From Algibacter mikhailovii (GTDB lineage Bacteria; Bacteroidota; Bacteroidia; Flavobacteriales; Flavobacteriaceae): 64,000 bases of DNA. Of this stretch, positions 9,550-19,077 are shown piece by piece (the first letter of the stretch is position 1; every line of letters starts with the position of its first letter). The translations under genes were made by a program, and so were the position numbers. The DNA lies in assembly GCF_014651495.1 (NCBI RefSeq), contig NZ_BMWZ01000001.1, positions 560,575-624,574 on the forward strand, in the 5' to 3' direction. The notes under the pieces are model-generated. The model searched no databases and was not told the DNA's origin. It was given only the letters and a program-made list of their open reading frames with translations.

Positions 9550-11094
9550 TTATTTAACTGATGTTTCTACAAAATCAGGATTGAATAAAATAACACCCTC
9601 ATCTTGAGCCTTAAGATACATGGCTTTTGACGGCCTAGGGCGAATCCTATATTTTGTTGGCAAACCCGTCTCTCTTGAAAAATCATCCGGTGTTCTTTCT
9701 TTTGGTAAAAAATCCTTTGTTGCCGTTCTTGTAGTTTTTAAACGACTTCTCATTTCCTTTAAATCCAACACATTATTAGGGTTTGAGGCCAAATTATTAA
9801 GTTCAAAAGGGTCTGTTTTAATATCAAAAAGTTCTTCAATATCTCTAGGCTTTTTGAAGCATTTTAATTGAGCTTCGGTGAGCGTACCTTTTTTATATTC
9901 TTCCAACATACTTTGCCAACTTCGACCTCTATTCACATCTGCAGAAGGCGTGTCTGGCAAATCTGCGTAAAAATTCCTCACATATTTAAAGGTTTTGGTT
10001 CTGACTGCTCTTGTGTAATCTTCATAATCATGAAAATGATCTTCAGCATAGATTTGATCTCTAATTTCTTTTGACGAATTAGTTAACATTTCGGAAAAAT
10101 CAAAACCTTCAAATTCATTAAGTGGCTCGATGCCGGCCACTTTCATAAAAGTTGGAGCTATATCTATAGAACTAATCAAATTATTGTTCACAGAACCAGC
10201 TTTAATTCTTGCTGGCCATTTAACAATCCATGGTGTTTTTATCCCACCATCATAAAGTGTTGTTTTATCTCGTGGAAATGCCCTGCCATTATCTGCAACA
10301 AATAGAATCAGGGTATTATCGCTTACACCTTGAGCCTCTAATTCGTTCACAACCTTACCAATGTAATCATCCATTCTTGAAATTTCATCATAATACAGAC
10401 TATAATCTTTTTTTACTAATTTCGTAGCTGGAACATAAGGCGGTAAAGTTACATCACTTAAGCTATGAACTTTAGGACAACTGTTATCATCATAAAAAGG
10501 CCGATGTGCATCAAATGAGGCTAACCACGCAAAAAATGGCTTATCCTTAGGCCTCCCCTTTAAAAGACTAATCCACTCATCACAACCACTTCCATCACCT
10601 TTTAATCTTCTGTCTAAACCAATAGGCGCATCTAACCACTGCATTTCTAAAAGAGCATCAAAATCATCTCTAACCGCATCTCCCATATGATACTTCCCAG
10701 CTAAACCAGTCCAATAACCCGCGTCTTTCAACTGCTGAACAAACGTTCTCTTATTTTCGGGTAATGGCCAAGATAATTGTTCTGCATCTGTATTATGTGG
10801 GTATAATCCCGATATAATGCTCGTTCTACTAGGACTGCATGAACTTGTGGTTAAATAAGCTTCTGTAAAAAGCATTCCCTCCCTTGCCAGTAGATTTAAA
10901 TTTGGTGTTTTTATGTTTGGGTGACCGTATGCACCAATATCATTCCAACTAACATCATCAGCTATTATGAAAACTATATTAGGTCTTTTATCTGTAACTC
11001 CAGGTTTTTCTTTTTTCACCTCTTTTTGAGATTGGCAAGAAAGCGCAATAAAAAGTATTGGGGTTAATAGACGGATTAAAAATCTCATTATCAA
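9550..11094 (-). CDS. Sulfatase lipoprotein (S1 family, FGly type)
   Basis: Probable surface or periplasmic sulfatase. The N-terminus is a lipoprotein signal (LLTPILFIALSC), so the mature protein starts at a lipidated Cys. RPNIVFIIADDVSWNDIGAYG holds the first metal-binding Asp pair, and CSPSRTS (near residue 86) is the Cys-type formylglycine motif. GLAGKYHMGD and LILFVADNGRAFPRDK supply further active-site residues. Overall it resembles heparan N-sulfatase-like members of the family, but the subfamily and substrate cannot be fixed by reading. It stands alone, not inside a polysaccharide utilisation locus. The maturase (anaerobic or FGE-type) is not in the window. An alternative start is 11088. 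Confidence 0.88.
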   Translation of the reverse strand: MIMRFLIRLLTPILFIALSCQSQKEVKKEKPGVTDKRPNIVFIIADDVSWNDIGAYGHPNIKTPNLNLLAREGMLFTEAYLTTSSCSPSRTSIISGLYPHNTDAEQLSWPLPENKRTFVQQLKDAGYWTGLAGKYHMGDAVRDDFDALLEMQWLDAPIGLDRRLKGDGSGCDEWISLLKGRPKDKPFFAWLASFDAHRPFYDDNSCPKVHSLSDVTLPPYVPATKLVKKDYSLYYDEISRMDDYIGKVVNELEAQGVSDNTLILFVADNGRAFPRDKTTLYDGGIKTPWIVKWPARIKAGSVNNNLISSIDIAPTFMKVAGIEPLNEFEGFDFSEMLTNSSKEIRDQIYAEDHFHDYEDYTRAVRTKTFKYVRNFYADLPDTPSADVNRGRSWQSMLEEYKKGTLTEAQLKCFKKPRDIEELFDIKTDPFELNNLASNPNNVLDLKEMRSRLKTTRTATKDFLPKERTPDDFSRETGLPTKYRIRPRPSKAMYLKAQDEGVILFNPDFVETSVK

Positions 11095-11247
11095 ATGAAT
11101 TATAGTTTCGTTTAGTTAAACATAATAATTTTGAAAATAAAAAATGTTAACAACTACGAGAAATGACCATATGTTACTTCCATTTGATATTAAGTTGCAC
11201 TATTAATTTGAGAGCATCCAAAAAAATCGTATTAGAACTTATAAAAA

Positions 11248-11275
11248 AAAAGGCGCAATTACATTGCGCCTTTTC
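11248..11275. terminator. Hairpin terminator downstream of glmM
   Basis: AAAAGGCGCAAT pairs with ATTGCGCCTTTT around a 3-base loop, with A and T runs on either side. It lies just beyond the glmM stop codon on the minus strand and is symmetric enough to work both ways. Confidence 0.88.
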
Positions 11276-11301
11276 TTAATCAAATATATTCTAGCTATAA
11301 G

Positions 11302-12690
11302 TTACCCATTGGCAATAGCACCTATTTCAGCAATAAATTTATCACCTAAGGTATCAGCCTCTTCTTGAGATTTGGCTTCGGTATAAATTCGAATAATAGG
11401 TTCAGTATTACTCTTACGCAGATGTACCCAGCTTTCCGAAAAATCAATCTTTACTCCATCAATAGTAGTTAGCTGTTCGTTTTTGTAACGCTCCTCAATA
11501 GATTTCAGAATCCCATCAACATCCAATCCTGGAGTTAATTCAATTTTCTTTTTACCCATAAAATAACTTGGGTATGTTTTCCTAAGTGCACTAACACTCA
11601 TTTTCTTATCGGCCAACAAACTTAAGAATAAAGCGACTCCAACCAAGGCATCTCTCCCGTAGTGTGAATCTGGATAGATAATACCACCGTTACCTTCACC
11701 GCCAATAACAACATTGTTTTTCTTCATTAAGTTAACAACATTAACCTCACCAACTGCGCTGGCCTCATACATGCCGCCGTGTTTTTCTGTCACATCACGT
11801 AATGCTCTTGTTGAACTCATGTTACTCACTGTATTACCGGGTGTTCTGCTCAACACATAATCAGCACAAGCTACTAAAGTATATTCTTCACCAAACATGT
11901 CACCATTTTCATCCATAAAAGCCAGACGGTCAACATCTGGATCTACTACAATACCAAAATCTGCATTATGTTTTTTAACCGCATCTGACAAATCAGTTAG
12001 ATGCTCTTTTAACGGCTCTGGATTATGCGGAAAATGACCGTTTGGTTCACAATACAATTTTATAACTTCCACACCCAGACGCTCAAGCAATAAAGGAATA
12101 GCAATACCACCTGTTGAGTTTACACCATCTACAACAACCTTAAAACGCTCCTCTTCTATAGCCTTTACATTTACTAAATCTAAATCAAGCACTTCTATAA
12201 TATGTAAATCAATATACGCTTTGTTCTTAGTAATACGTCCTAAACTATCAACATCAGCAAAATGCATTGCATCACTTTCAGCAATATCCAATATTTTTCC
12301 ACCTTCAACAGCGTCTATAAACTCTCCTTTTTCATTTAAGAGTTTTAAAGCGTTCCATTGCTTAGGATTATGACTTGCTGTTAAAATAATACCGCCGTCA
12401 GCATGTTCTAAAGGCACAGCAACTTCAACTGTAGGTGTTGTTGACAATCCAACATCTACCACATCAATACCTAAGCCAACAAGCGTATTCATAACTAAGT
12501 TCTGAATCATTTTTCCTGAAATACGGGCATCTCTACCAACAACAACCTTATGCTTTTCTTTTTGACGCTGTTGTTTTAACCAAACACCATAGGCAGCCGC
12601 AAACTTTACGGCATCAATAGGTGTTAAGTTTTCTCCAACTTGGCCTCCAATAGTTCCTCTAATTCCAGAAATAGATTTTATTAGTGTCAT
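11302..12690 (-). CDS. glmM: Phosphoglucosamine mutase
   Basis: Alpha-D-phosphohexomutase of 462 aa converting glucosamine-6-P to glucosamine-1-P for UDP-GlcNAc, peptidoglycan and LPS synthesis. SISGIRGTIGG is the N-terminal family signature. TASHNPKQWNALK (catalytic Ser near 105) is the phosphoserine loop, and DPDVDRLAFMDE is the Mg-binding loop. GGEGNGGIIYP is the sugar-binding loop, and RKSNTEPIIRIYTEA is the phosphate-binding C-terminal loop. In Bacteroidota this family also includes phosphomannomutase-like enzymes, so exact substrate specificity is assigned by family habit. A TATATTTG box upstream (minus strand, 12714-12721) is a plausible -7 element. Confidence 0.9.
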   Translation of the reverse strand: MTLIKSISGIRGTIGGQVGENLTPIDAVKFAAAYGVWLKQQRQKEKHKVVVGRDARISGKMIQNLVMNTLVGLGIDVVDVGLSTTPTVEVAVPLEHADGGIILTASHNPKQWNALKLLNEKGEFIDAVEGGKILDIAESDAMHFADVDSLGRITKNKAYIDLHIIEVLDLDLVNVKAIEEERFKVVVDGVNSTGGIAIPLLLERLGVEVIKLYCEPNGHFPHNPEPLKEHLTDLSDAVKKHNADFGIVVDPDVDRLAFMDENGDMFGEEYTLVACADYVLSRTPGNTVSNMSSTRALRDVTEKHGGMYEASAVGEVNVVNLMKKNNVVIGGEGNGGIIYPDSHYGRDALVGVALFLSLLADKKMSVSALRKTYPSYFMGKKKIELTPGLDVDGILKSIEERYKNEQLTTIDGVKIDFSESWVHLRKSNTEPIIRIYTEAKSQEEADTLGDKFIAEIGAIANG

Positions 12691-12768
12691 AACTTTTTTT
12701 GTTTTTTATCGAGCAAATATAATATTTCAAAGTTGGAATTCTTAAAACGGATTTCGTAAATTTCACAA

Positions 12769-13362
12769 ATGAACTATTTAGCCCATATTTATCTTTCCGG
12801 CGATAATGAATTAGTGACAATTGGAAATTTTATTGCTGATGGTATTAAGGGAAAGCGTTACAAGGAACATCCTCAAGAGATTCAAAAAGGGATTCTACTC
12901 CATAGACATATTGACACCTTTACAGATTCTCATAAGACGGTAAGACAAAGCACCAAGCGACTTCATAATAAATACGGGCACTATTCTGGCATCATTGTAG
13001 ACATTCTCTATGACCATTTTCTTGCTAAAAATTGGAAAAAGTACTCAGACACACCTCTTGAAGATTATGCTGATACCTTTTATAATTCTCTCAAGAAACA
13101 TTACGACCTCCTACCTTTACGTATTCAAAATATGATGCCCTACATGTTGGCAGGCAATTGGCTTTTAAGCTACGCGTCTATTGAAGGCATTGGCGAGGTT
13201 TTAGATGGCATGAATAGACGTACCAAAAATCGTTCAAGTATGAACGAAGCCGTAGAAGAACTTAAAGAATTTTATACCGAATTCGAAAATGAGTTTACCA
13301 TTTTCTTTGAAGAATTAATGGCTACTTCTAAAGAAAAACTAAATGAACTAAATAATATTTAA
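12769..13362 (+). CDS. Acyl carrier protein phosphodiesterase-like (DUF479)
   Basis: AcpH-family HD-like hydrolase of 197 aa. The family removes the 4'-phosphopantetheine arm from acyl carrier protein. Family hallmarks are MNYLAHIYLSGD at the N-terminus, IGNFIADGIKG, LHRHIDTFTDSH (metal-binding His/Asp) and VDILYDHFLAKNW. The stop codon is immediately followed by the ATG of the gamma-glutamyltransferase gene with no spacer, so the two are co-transcribed and probably translationally coupled. Whether Bacteroidota members act on ACP is known only by homology. The carrier-protein link to the distant NRPS locus is probably coincidental. Confidence 0.85.
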   Translation: MNYLAHIYLSGDNELVTIGNFIADGIKGKRYKEHPQEIQKGILLHRHIDTFTDSHKTVRQSTKRLHNKYGHYSGIIVDILYDHFLAKNWKKYSDTPLEDYADTFYNSLKKHYDLLPLRIQNMMPYMLAGNWLLSYASIEGIGEVLDGMNRRTKNRSSMNEAVEELKEFYTEFENEFTIFFEELMATSKEKLNELNNI

Positions 13363-15051
13363 ATGCTCAGAACTCTTTTTTACTGTTGTTTGTTTTTTCT
13401 GATTTTTACTACTTGCAAAAAACAATCCCACCATAAAACAGGCTTAATTTCCAAAAATGCAATGGTTGTTTCTGCACGTATTGAAGCTTCTGAAATAGGG
13501 CGTGACATTTTAAAAAAAGGTGGAAATGCTTTTGACGCCATGATTGCTACAGAACTTGCTTTAGCTGTTGCATATCCTTATGCAGGTAATATAGGTGGTG
13601 GTGGTTTTATGGTTTACAGAAAAGCAAATGGCACTATTGGCGCCCTTGATTATAGGGAAAAAGCACCTTTGGCAGCTACTAAAAACATGTACTTAGATGA
13701 ATTCAACAAAGTCATACCAGAAAAAAGTACGCTTGGCGCTTTTGCCATTGGCGTCCCTGGAACCATAGCTGGAATTTTTGCCGTTCATGAAAAATTTGGT
13801 TCCCTTTCATTTAAGGACATTTTAAAACCTGTCATTGCATTGGCCTATAAAGGTGTTATAGTCACTCAAAAGCAAGAAAAACGTATTAAGGATTATCAGC
13901 CCTTATTTCTTAAGGTTAATAAGGATTCCATTCTTTTTGACAAACCTTGGAAAGCTAATGATACCATAAAATATCCTGCACTAGCAAAAACATTAGAGCG
14001 TATTTCAAAGCATGGAAAAGACGGGTTTTACAAAGGCGAAACTGCAAAAATACTTGCTCAATTTATTCAAGATAATGGTGGTATTATAACAGAGGAAGAC
14101 TTAGCTAAATACCAAGCCATATGGCGGGACCCAATCACCTTTAATTACGATGATCTAAAAATTATTTCTATGGCACCACCCTCTAGTGGAGGCATATGTT
14201 TGGCTCAAATGATGAAAATGATCGAGCCCTTCCCTATTGATGAATTTGGACACAACAGCGTAAAAACCATTCAGGTTATTACTGAGGCAGAACGACGGTC
14301 TTATGCTGATAGAAGTTATTTCCTTGGAGACCCTGATTTTGTAGATATCCCTAAAAAACATTTAATCAGTTCAAAATATGCAAAACAAAGGATGGAGGAC
14401 TTCTCGTTTAAAAGAGCCACATTGTCGTCTGATGTTTCTCATGGTGACATTCAAATCACGGAAAGTGATGAGACCACGCATTATTCAATTATTGATCAAT
14501 ATGGAAATGCAATTGCTGCAACTACCACATTAAACGGGGCTTTTGGTTCTAAATTATACTGCTCTGAATTGGGATTCTTTTTGAATAATGAAATGGATGA
14601 TTTTAGCAGCAAACCAGGAACCCCAAATATGTTTGGACTTATTGGAGCTGAAGCCAATAGTATTGCTCCAGAAAAGCGTATGTTAAGTTCAATGACACCT
14701 ACAATAGTAGAAAAAAATGGCGCCTTGTATATGTCTGTAGGCACCCCTGGTGGATCCACTATTATAACCTCTGTTTTACAAACCATACTGAATGTTCATG
14801 AACATAAAATGTCTATGCAAGAAGCTGTTAATGCGCCGCGTTTTCACCACCAATGGCTTCCGGATGTCATTTTTATGGAACCAAATGCATTCGATGCCAA
14901 TCTCATCGGAGAATTAGAATCATTAGGTTATAATACCAATGAAGAGCGCAGTCCTGTTATAGGAAAAGTGGATGGCATACTCGTTTTAAATGACAAATCT
15001 TATGAAGCCGGTGCAGATCATCGAGGAGATGATGCCGCAGCAGGGTTTTAA
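13363..15051 (+). CDS. ggt: Gamma-glutamyltransferase (lipoprotein)
   Basis: Glutathione hydrolase/gamma-glutamyl transferase, an Ntn-hydrolase that self-cleaves. The N-terminus is a lipoprotein-like signal (YCCLFFLIFTTCKKQ). The body begins with MVVSARIEASEIGRDILKKG and GGNAFDAMIATELALAVAYP. The catalytic Thr is in DETTHYSIIDQYGNA near residue 371, preceded by the processing site; GTPGGSTIITSV lies in the small subunit. At 562 aa it is full length. It acts outside the cytoplasm on glutathione and other gamma-glutamyl compounds. It abuts the AcpH-like gene directly. Confidence 0.93.
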   Translation: MLRTLFYCCLFFLIFTTCKKQSHHKTGLISKNAMVVSARIEASEIGRDILKKGGNAFDAMIATELALAVAYPYAGNIGGGGFMVYRKANGTIGALDYREKAPLAATKNMYLDEFNKVIPEKSTLGAFAIGVPGTIAGIFAVHEKFGSLSFKDILKPVIALAYKGVIVTQKQEKRIKDYQPLFLKVNKDSILFDKPWKANDTIKYPALAKTLERISKHGKDGFYKGETAKILAQFIQDNGGIITEEDLAKYQAIWRDPITFNYDDLKIISMAPPSSGGICLAQMMKMIEPFPIDEFGHNSVKTIQVITEAERRSYADRSYFLGDPDFVDIPKKHLISSKYAKQRMEDFSFKRATLSSDVSHGDIQITESDETTHYSIIDQYGNAIAATTTLNGAFGSKLYCSELGFFLNNEMDDFSSKPGTPNMFGLIGAEANSIAPEKRMLSSMTPTIVEKNGALYMSVGTPGGSTIITSVLQTILNVHEHKMSMQEAVNAPRFHHQWLPDVIFMEPNAFDANLIGELESLGYNTNEERSPVIGKVDGILVLNDKSYEAGADHRGDDAAAGF

Positions 15052-15120
15052 TTATAATCTTTTTTTAAAAGCACATAATTTATTTTTTTGTTAATTATAT
15101 TGTAACCCCAAAACCTGCAA

Positions 15121-15843
15121 ATGAATAAAAAATATAAAAAAATACTAAAAATATGCGCGGGAGTTATTGTCTTTTTCACACTTCCAAGTTTACTTTTATT
15201 TGGTTTTCTCTACTTTAAATACAACCAAGAATTGCCAGAAGGCATTTCAGGAAAAGAAGCTGATGCACTGGCAGTTCAAATGTTGGACGCCTTAAATTAT
15301 GACGCCTATAAAAACACCAAGCACATATCATGGACCTTCAAAAAGAGAAGACACTATGAACTTGATAAAGAGCGTAACATTTGTAAAGTATTTTGGAAAG
15401 GCAACAAGGTTATTTTAGACTTAACGCATACTGGTAATAGTAAAGTGTATATTCATGGATTTAAAAATGAAAGCGCGCTGGCTGATGAGCTTATTTCAAA
15501 AGCACTAAATTATTATAATAATGATTCATTTTGGTTATTGGCACCTTACAAAGTTTTTGACCAAGGCACAACGCGTCAATTAGTTAAAATTGCAGGAAAC
15601 AAAGACGCCCTATTAGTAACCTATACCTCAGGAGGCTCAACACCCGGTGATTCTTATTTATGGATTCTTGATGAGAAACATAAACCAATAGCTTTTAGAA
15701 TGTGGACTTCTATACTACCTATAGATGGTATTGAAGCGTCTTGGAGTAATTGGACAACAACGGATAGCGGTGCTCAACTGCCAACATTCCATAAGCTCTT
15801 TTTCATTGGATTGGAAATAACGGATATTAAAGGAACTGAATAA
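15121..15843 (+). CDS. Conserved membrane-anchored protein of unknown function
   Basis: A 240-aa protein with one N-terminal membrane helix (ICAGVIVFFTLPSLLLFGFLYF) and a soluble domain that would face the periplasm. Recognisable stretches are GKEADALAVQMLDALNYDAY, HISWTFKKRRHYELDKERN and GSTPGDSYLWILDEKHKPIAFRMW, which look like a conserved flavobacterial hypothetical family; I cannot name a function. Its last 19 codons have a near-copy 3.6 kb downstream (19382-19447), with 53 of 56 bases identical. This makes it the left border of the island described separately. Confidence 0.7.
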   Translation: MNKKYKKILKICAGVIVFFTLPSLLLFGFLYFKYNQELPEGISGKEADALAVQMLDALNYDAYKNTKHISWTFKKRRHYELDKERNICKVFWKGNKVILDLTHTGNSKVYIHGFKNESALADELISKALNYYNNDSFWLLAPYKVFDQGTTRQLVKIAGNKDALLVTYTSGGSTPGDSYLWILDEKHKPIAFRMWTSILPIDGIEASWSNWTTTDSGAQLPTFHKLFFIGLEITDIKGTE

Positions 15844-16022
15844 GTTTTCTTAAGGCGACTAAGCCCCTAATAGCTCCTACTGTTATTTACAATGCCGTTT
15901 GTCTTTAAAAAATTAAATATCATCCAATTCCATTCATATTATGAAATTGTTGCATCTAATTTCAGTATTTTTATATTACCTCAAATATATTGCGACTACC
16001 TTCTTATTTTAAGAAGTTTACA

Positions 16023-17732
16023 ATGACCAAAAACATCCTAGAAAAAATATTAAATTCATCCAAAAATACGCTTCTCGCACTAACCACTCTAGCTACCGTA
16101 GGCACCGCCTCCGCTCAAGAGTTCGGCAATGGAAATATCATTCTTAATACTGCAGATAACCAAACATCAGCATATACAATTACGGGAGAAAAAATTGGCG
16201 ACACGTTTAGTGAAACACGTAATGGAACTCTAGGAACTCCAACATCATATGCTCAATGGCCAGTAACAACTCTAGGTGTTGAAGATGATCGATTAGAAGC
16301 ATCTTTATTCAAATCACCCTTATCTAAAGATTTCACCGTTTACGCAAAATTAGACGACACAAGACATATCAAAGCGCAAATGATTGATATGCAAGGAAGA
16401 GTAGTTGGAAACATGCAACCAACACGATCCCAAAACGGATACACTCAATTATTTTTTGATGGAAGTCAAGTTGCAGATGGAATTTATATCGCTCAAATCA
16501 CTGCAGGAAATCAAAGCAACGCATTCAAAGTTCCCCTCCAAGGTCAATCAAATGGCGTATGGCAACCAAGATCATTTCAAAACAACACATCCAAATCAAG
16601 TACAGCAAAAGGAGCTTCCTCAAAAGAAGTCCTTGCAAACAACTATACCATCCACGTAGAAGGAGAAGATATTAACAATACATCCTTTGATGTAGAAGTA
16701 GTTGCAGGAACCAACCCAGATATTGTGTATACGGTTGTTCCAGCAAATGGCGATGTAGCTTTTGAACCAATATTATATGGACGACCAATTGCAAATACGA
16801 CAATAACCGTGGAGAATCAAAATACTCCAAGTGAAAAATACACGCAAACAGTTTCAGGAACACAAGCTATTTTTGAAAATGTATTTGTAACTTCCCCAAA
16901 TCATCCAGATACATATATTGTTACCGTGACAAGCAACGAAGGGAAATTTCTTCCGACAACAAGCATAGAACATGTTAATCAAGATATCGCAGGAGAGAAA
17001 AACGGTTCAAATATAATAAACGTAAATACGATCCCAAACAAACAAGATGTAACTACATACGTTTACGATTATAAAACTCTTGAAAAAGAAGCAGGCGTAA
17101 CAGTTCAAGTATACAAATCATCTGACGATAGTCTTGTCGACACACAAGTAAGTGACGCAACAGGAGCAGTAACTTTCGATAACTTACCAGGAGAAACAGC
17201 TCATTATCTTAAAGTTTCTAAATCAGGACATTACACGAAAACTAATGGAGATTTTACAACCCCTTTAGTAGATTTAATTTCAGAAATGAAAGATACCATC
17301 AATGTAACAACTGTTCCTAAATTTGATTATTCAAATGGAACTCAAGCAACAGCAGAAGAAATAAAAGAATACATGAAATCCACGTATAATACGGAATTAC
17401 TAAATGGACATTGGAATATTTATGTTCCAGAAGGATCAAATAGAAATACAGTAATAACTGAATTAGAAAACTATGCATCACAAATCGGTTTACCAGGAGC
17501 GATCATTATACATAATACGCCTTTTGCAGAACCGAGCCAAGAAATAATAGACAACTATAACCCATACCAAGATGCAAACACATATCCAGGACAAATTGGA
17601 ACAAATATAACAAATCTTACTGCAGGAACAGACACAAATCCAATAATCAGAATACTGCCAAACGGAAATCAAATTACATACAACACGTCAATTTTCGATT
17701 TAGGAAATACAACTGAAAAAAGAGAACATTAG
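16023..17732 (+). CDS. Exported multidomain beta protein ending at an in-frame TAG
   Basis: Start 16023 is chosen over 15990 because it gives a clean signal peptide (TLLALTTLATVGTASAQ). Residues ~95-165 resemble a T9SS-type sorting/Ig-like module (VYAKLDD, QMIDMQGRVVGN, GIYIAQITAGNQSNAFKV), but placed near the N-terminus rather than at the end. Residues ~340-400 form a carboxypeptidase-regulatory-like domain (VTTYVYDYKTLEKEAGVTVQVYKS in two blocks). A further region (EEIKEYMKSTYNTELLNGHW) has no recognised relatives. A TAG at 17730-17732 is followed by 67 more open codons in frame, so the gene is probably truncated by a nonsense mutation. Function unknown. Confidence 0.6.
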   Translation: MTKNILEKILNSSKNTLLALTTLATVGTASAQEFGNGNIILNTADNQTSAYTITGEKIGDTFSETRNGTLGTPTSYAQWPVTTLGVEDDRLEASLFKSPLSKDFTVYAKLDDTRHIKAQMIDMQGRVVGNMQPTRSQNGYTQLFFDGSQVADGIYIAQITAGNQSNAFKVPLQGQSNGVWQPRSFQNNTSKSSTAKGASSKEVLANNYTIHVEGEDINNTSFDVEVVAGTNPDIVYTVVPANGDVAFEPILYGRPIANTTITVENQNTPSEKYTQTVSGTQAIFENVFVTSPNHPDTYIVTVTSNEGKFLPTTSIEHVNQDIAGEKNGSNIINVNTIPNKQDVTTYVYDYKTLEKEAGVTVQVYKSSDDSLVDTQVSDATGAVTFDNLPGETAHYLKVSKSGHYTKTNGDFTTPLVDLISEMKDTINVTTVPKFDYSNGTQATAEEIKEYMKSTYNTELLNGHWNIYVPEGSNRNTVITELENYASQIGLPGAIIIHNTPFAEPSQEIIDNYNPYQDANTYPGQIGTNITNLTAGTDTNPIIRILPNGNQITYNTSIFDLGNTTEKREH

Positions 17733-17936
17733 TATTCAAATGCTAGTGGAGAGCCATTAATTAGTGCAGGAGTAGTCATTAATAATACAATAAGAGATTC
17801 TACTAACCCATCAACATTTTCTACATGGGACGAAAACATAGCAGTAACAACATTATTTGGAGTTAACCATTATGTTAAAACAGATACTCAAAATAGAAAC
17901 ATCGAATATGCTTTAGTAACAAATATCGAAGAGTAA
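17733..17936 (+). pseudogene. In-frame 3' remnant beyond the premature TAG
   Basis: The frame of the gene at 16023 stays open for 67 codons after the TAG and ends at TAA 17934-17936. The translated stretch (YSNASGEPLISAGVVINN ... NIEYALVTNIEE) reads like ordinary protein with the same composition as the upstream part. It is therefore most simply the original C-terminus separated by a point nonsense mutation. A sequencing error would give the same picture. Confidence 0.55.
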
Positions 17937-17983
17937 AATTCTCACTACGTCATTGCCAACACAGTGAAGCCATCTGTTTTTAA

Positions 17984-18340
17984 CGTCACTGCGAGGAAGT
18001 ATGACGTGGCAGTCTGTTTGTCGTTTCCGTCATTGCGAGGCACGAAGCAATCTGTTTAATTGGAGTTTAAATCGTGAGATTACTTCAGTCGTACCTCCTT
18101 CGTAATGACGGTTTCAATTTAAGAGATTACTTCATTTGTACTCGTCATTGTGAGGCACGAAGCAATCTTGTTAATTGGAGTTCAAGTCAAAAGATTACTT
18201 CAGCTGTGCTTCCTTCGTAATGACGGTTTCAATTTGAGACATTACTTCAATTGTACTCGTCATTGCGAGGCACGAAGCAATCTTATTAATTGGAGTTCAA
18301 ATCGTGAGATTACTTCAGTCGTACCCCTTTCGTAATGACG
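17984..18340. repeat. Palindrome array A (leader plus three 83-bp units)
   Basis: A 44-bp leader (17984-18027, starting CGTCACTGCGAGGAAGTATG) is followed by three units of exactly 83 bp at 18028-18110, 18143-18225 and 18258-18340, with a period of 115 bp. Each unit starts CGTCATTG and ends CGTAATGACG. The left arm (cgaggcacgaagcaatct) is imperfectly complementary to the right arm (agattacttcag...cctccttcg), so each can fold as a long hairpin. The 32-bp spacers are also conserved. A related 33-bp half-motif precedes the leader at 17948. Confidence 0.9.
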
Positions 18341-18342
18341 GT

Positions 18343-18642
18343 TTAATCAAAATAAAATAGCCAACCATCAGACAGATCATTCCATTCTGGATTCATAATA
18401 TTTATTAAATCATCTTTTCGTTTTCTATTTCCGGCTTTAAGTTGTTTTTCTCTTGAAATTGCTACATTGATATCGCTAAACTCTTCATAATACACCAATA
18501 TGTCGCAATTGTATTAACTGGTAAATCCTTTATATTGTTTGGTTTTATGCTGATAAACGCGTTTTACTAAATTACTTGTAACGCCAATATAAACTACCGT
18601 TTTGTTTTTGTTAGTTAAAAAATAAACGTAGGATTTCTTCAT
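18343..18642 (-). pseudogene. GIY-YIG endonuclease gene with one nonsense codon
   Basis: Read on the minus strand from ATG at 18642, the frame gives MKKSYVYFLTNKNKTVVYIG ... LVKRVYQHKT, the VYF...YIG core of the single-domain GIY-YIG (UvrC-N-like, DUF-type URI) nucleases. Further on come AISREKQLKAGNRKRKDDLI and NPEWNDL, the family's C-terminal half. A single TAA interrupts it after GFTS where the family normally has Lys (one base from AAA). Reading through, the ORF is 99 aa plus stop and ends at 18343. It starts three bases from array A and 21 bases from array B, so it sits precisely between two direct repeats. Confidence 0.85.
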
Positions 18643-18663
18643 AATTCAAATATAACAATTACA

Positions 18664-19020
18664 CGTCACTGCGAGGAAGTATGACGTGGCAGTCTGTTTG
18701 TCGTTTCCGTCATTGCGCGGCACGAAGCAATCTGTTTAATTATAGTTCTAATCATGGGATTACTTCAGTCGTGCCTCCTTCGTAATGACGGTTTCAATTT
18801 GAGACATTACTTCATTTGTACTCGTCATTGCGAGGCACGAAGCAATCTTGTTAATTGGAGTTCAAGTCAAAAGATTACTTCAGCTGTGCTTCCTTCGTAA
18901 TGACGGTTTCAATTTGAGACATTACTTCAATTGTACTCGTCATTGCGTGGCACGAAGCAATCTTATTAATTGGAGTTCAAGTCAAAAGATTACTTCAGTC
19001 TTACCCCTTTCGTAATGACG
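18664..19020. repeat. Palindrome array B (leader plus three 83-bp units)
   Basis: A near-identical copy of array A: leader 18664-18707, units 18708-18790, 18823-18905 and 18938-19020, again 83 bp each with a 115-bp period and a total of 357 bp. It lies on the far side of the GIY-YIG remnant, in the same orientation as array A. The tail agaatggatggcaata and a half-motif at 19042 follow. Confidence 0.9.
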
Positions 19021-19077
19021 AGAATGGATGGCAATACTACACGGCATTGACAACAAAGTGAAGCCTTCTGTTTTTTA

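Noticed and set aside
18150-18335. 61-codon ORF on the plus strand
   Set aside because: It lies wholly within the palindrome array, and its translation merely reflects the repeats.
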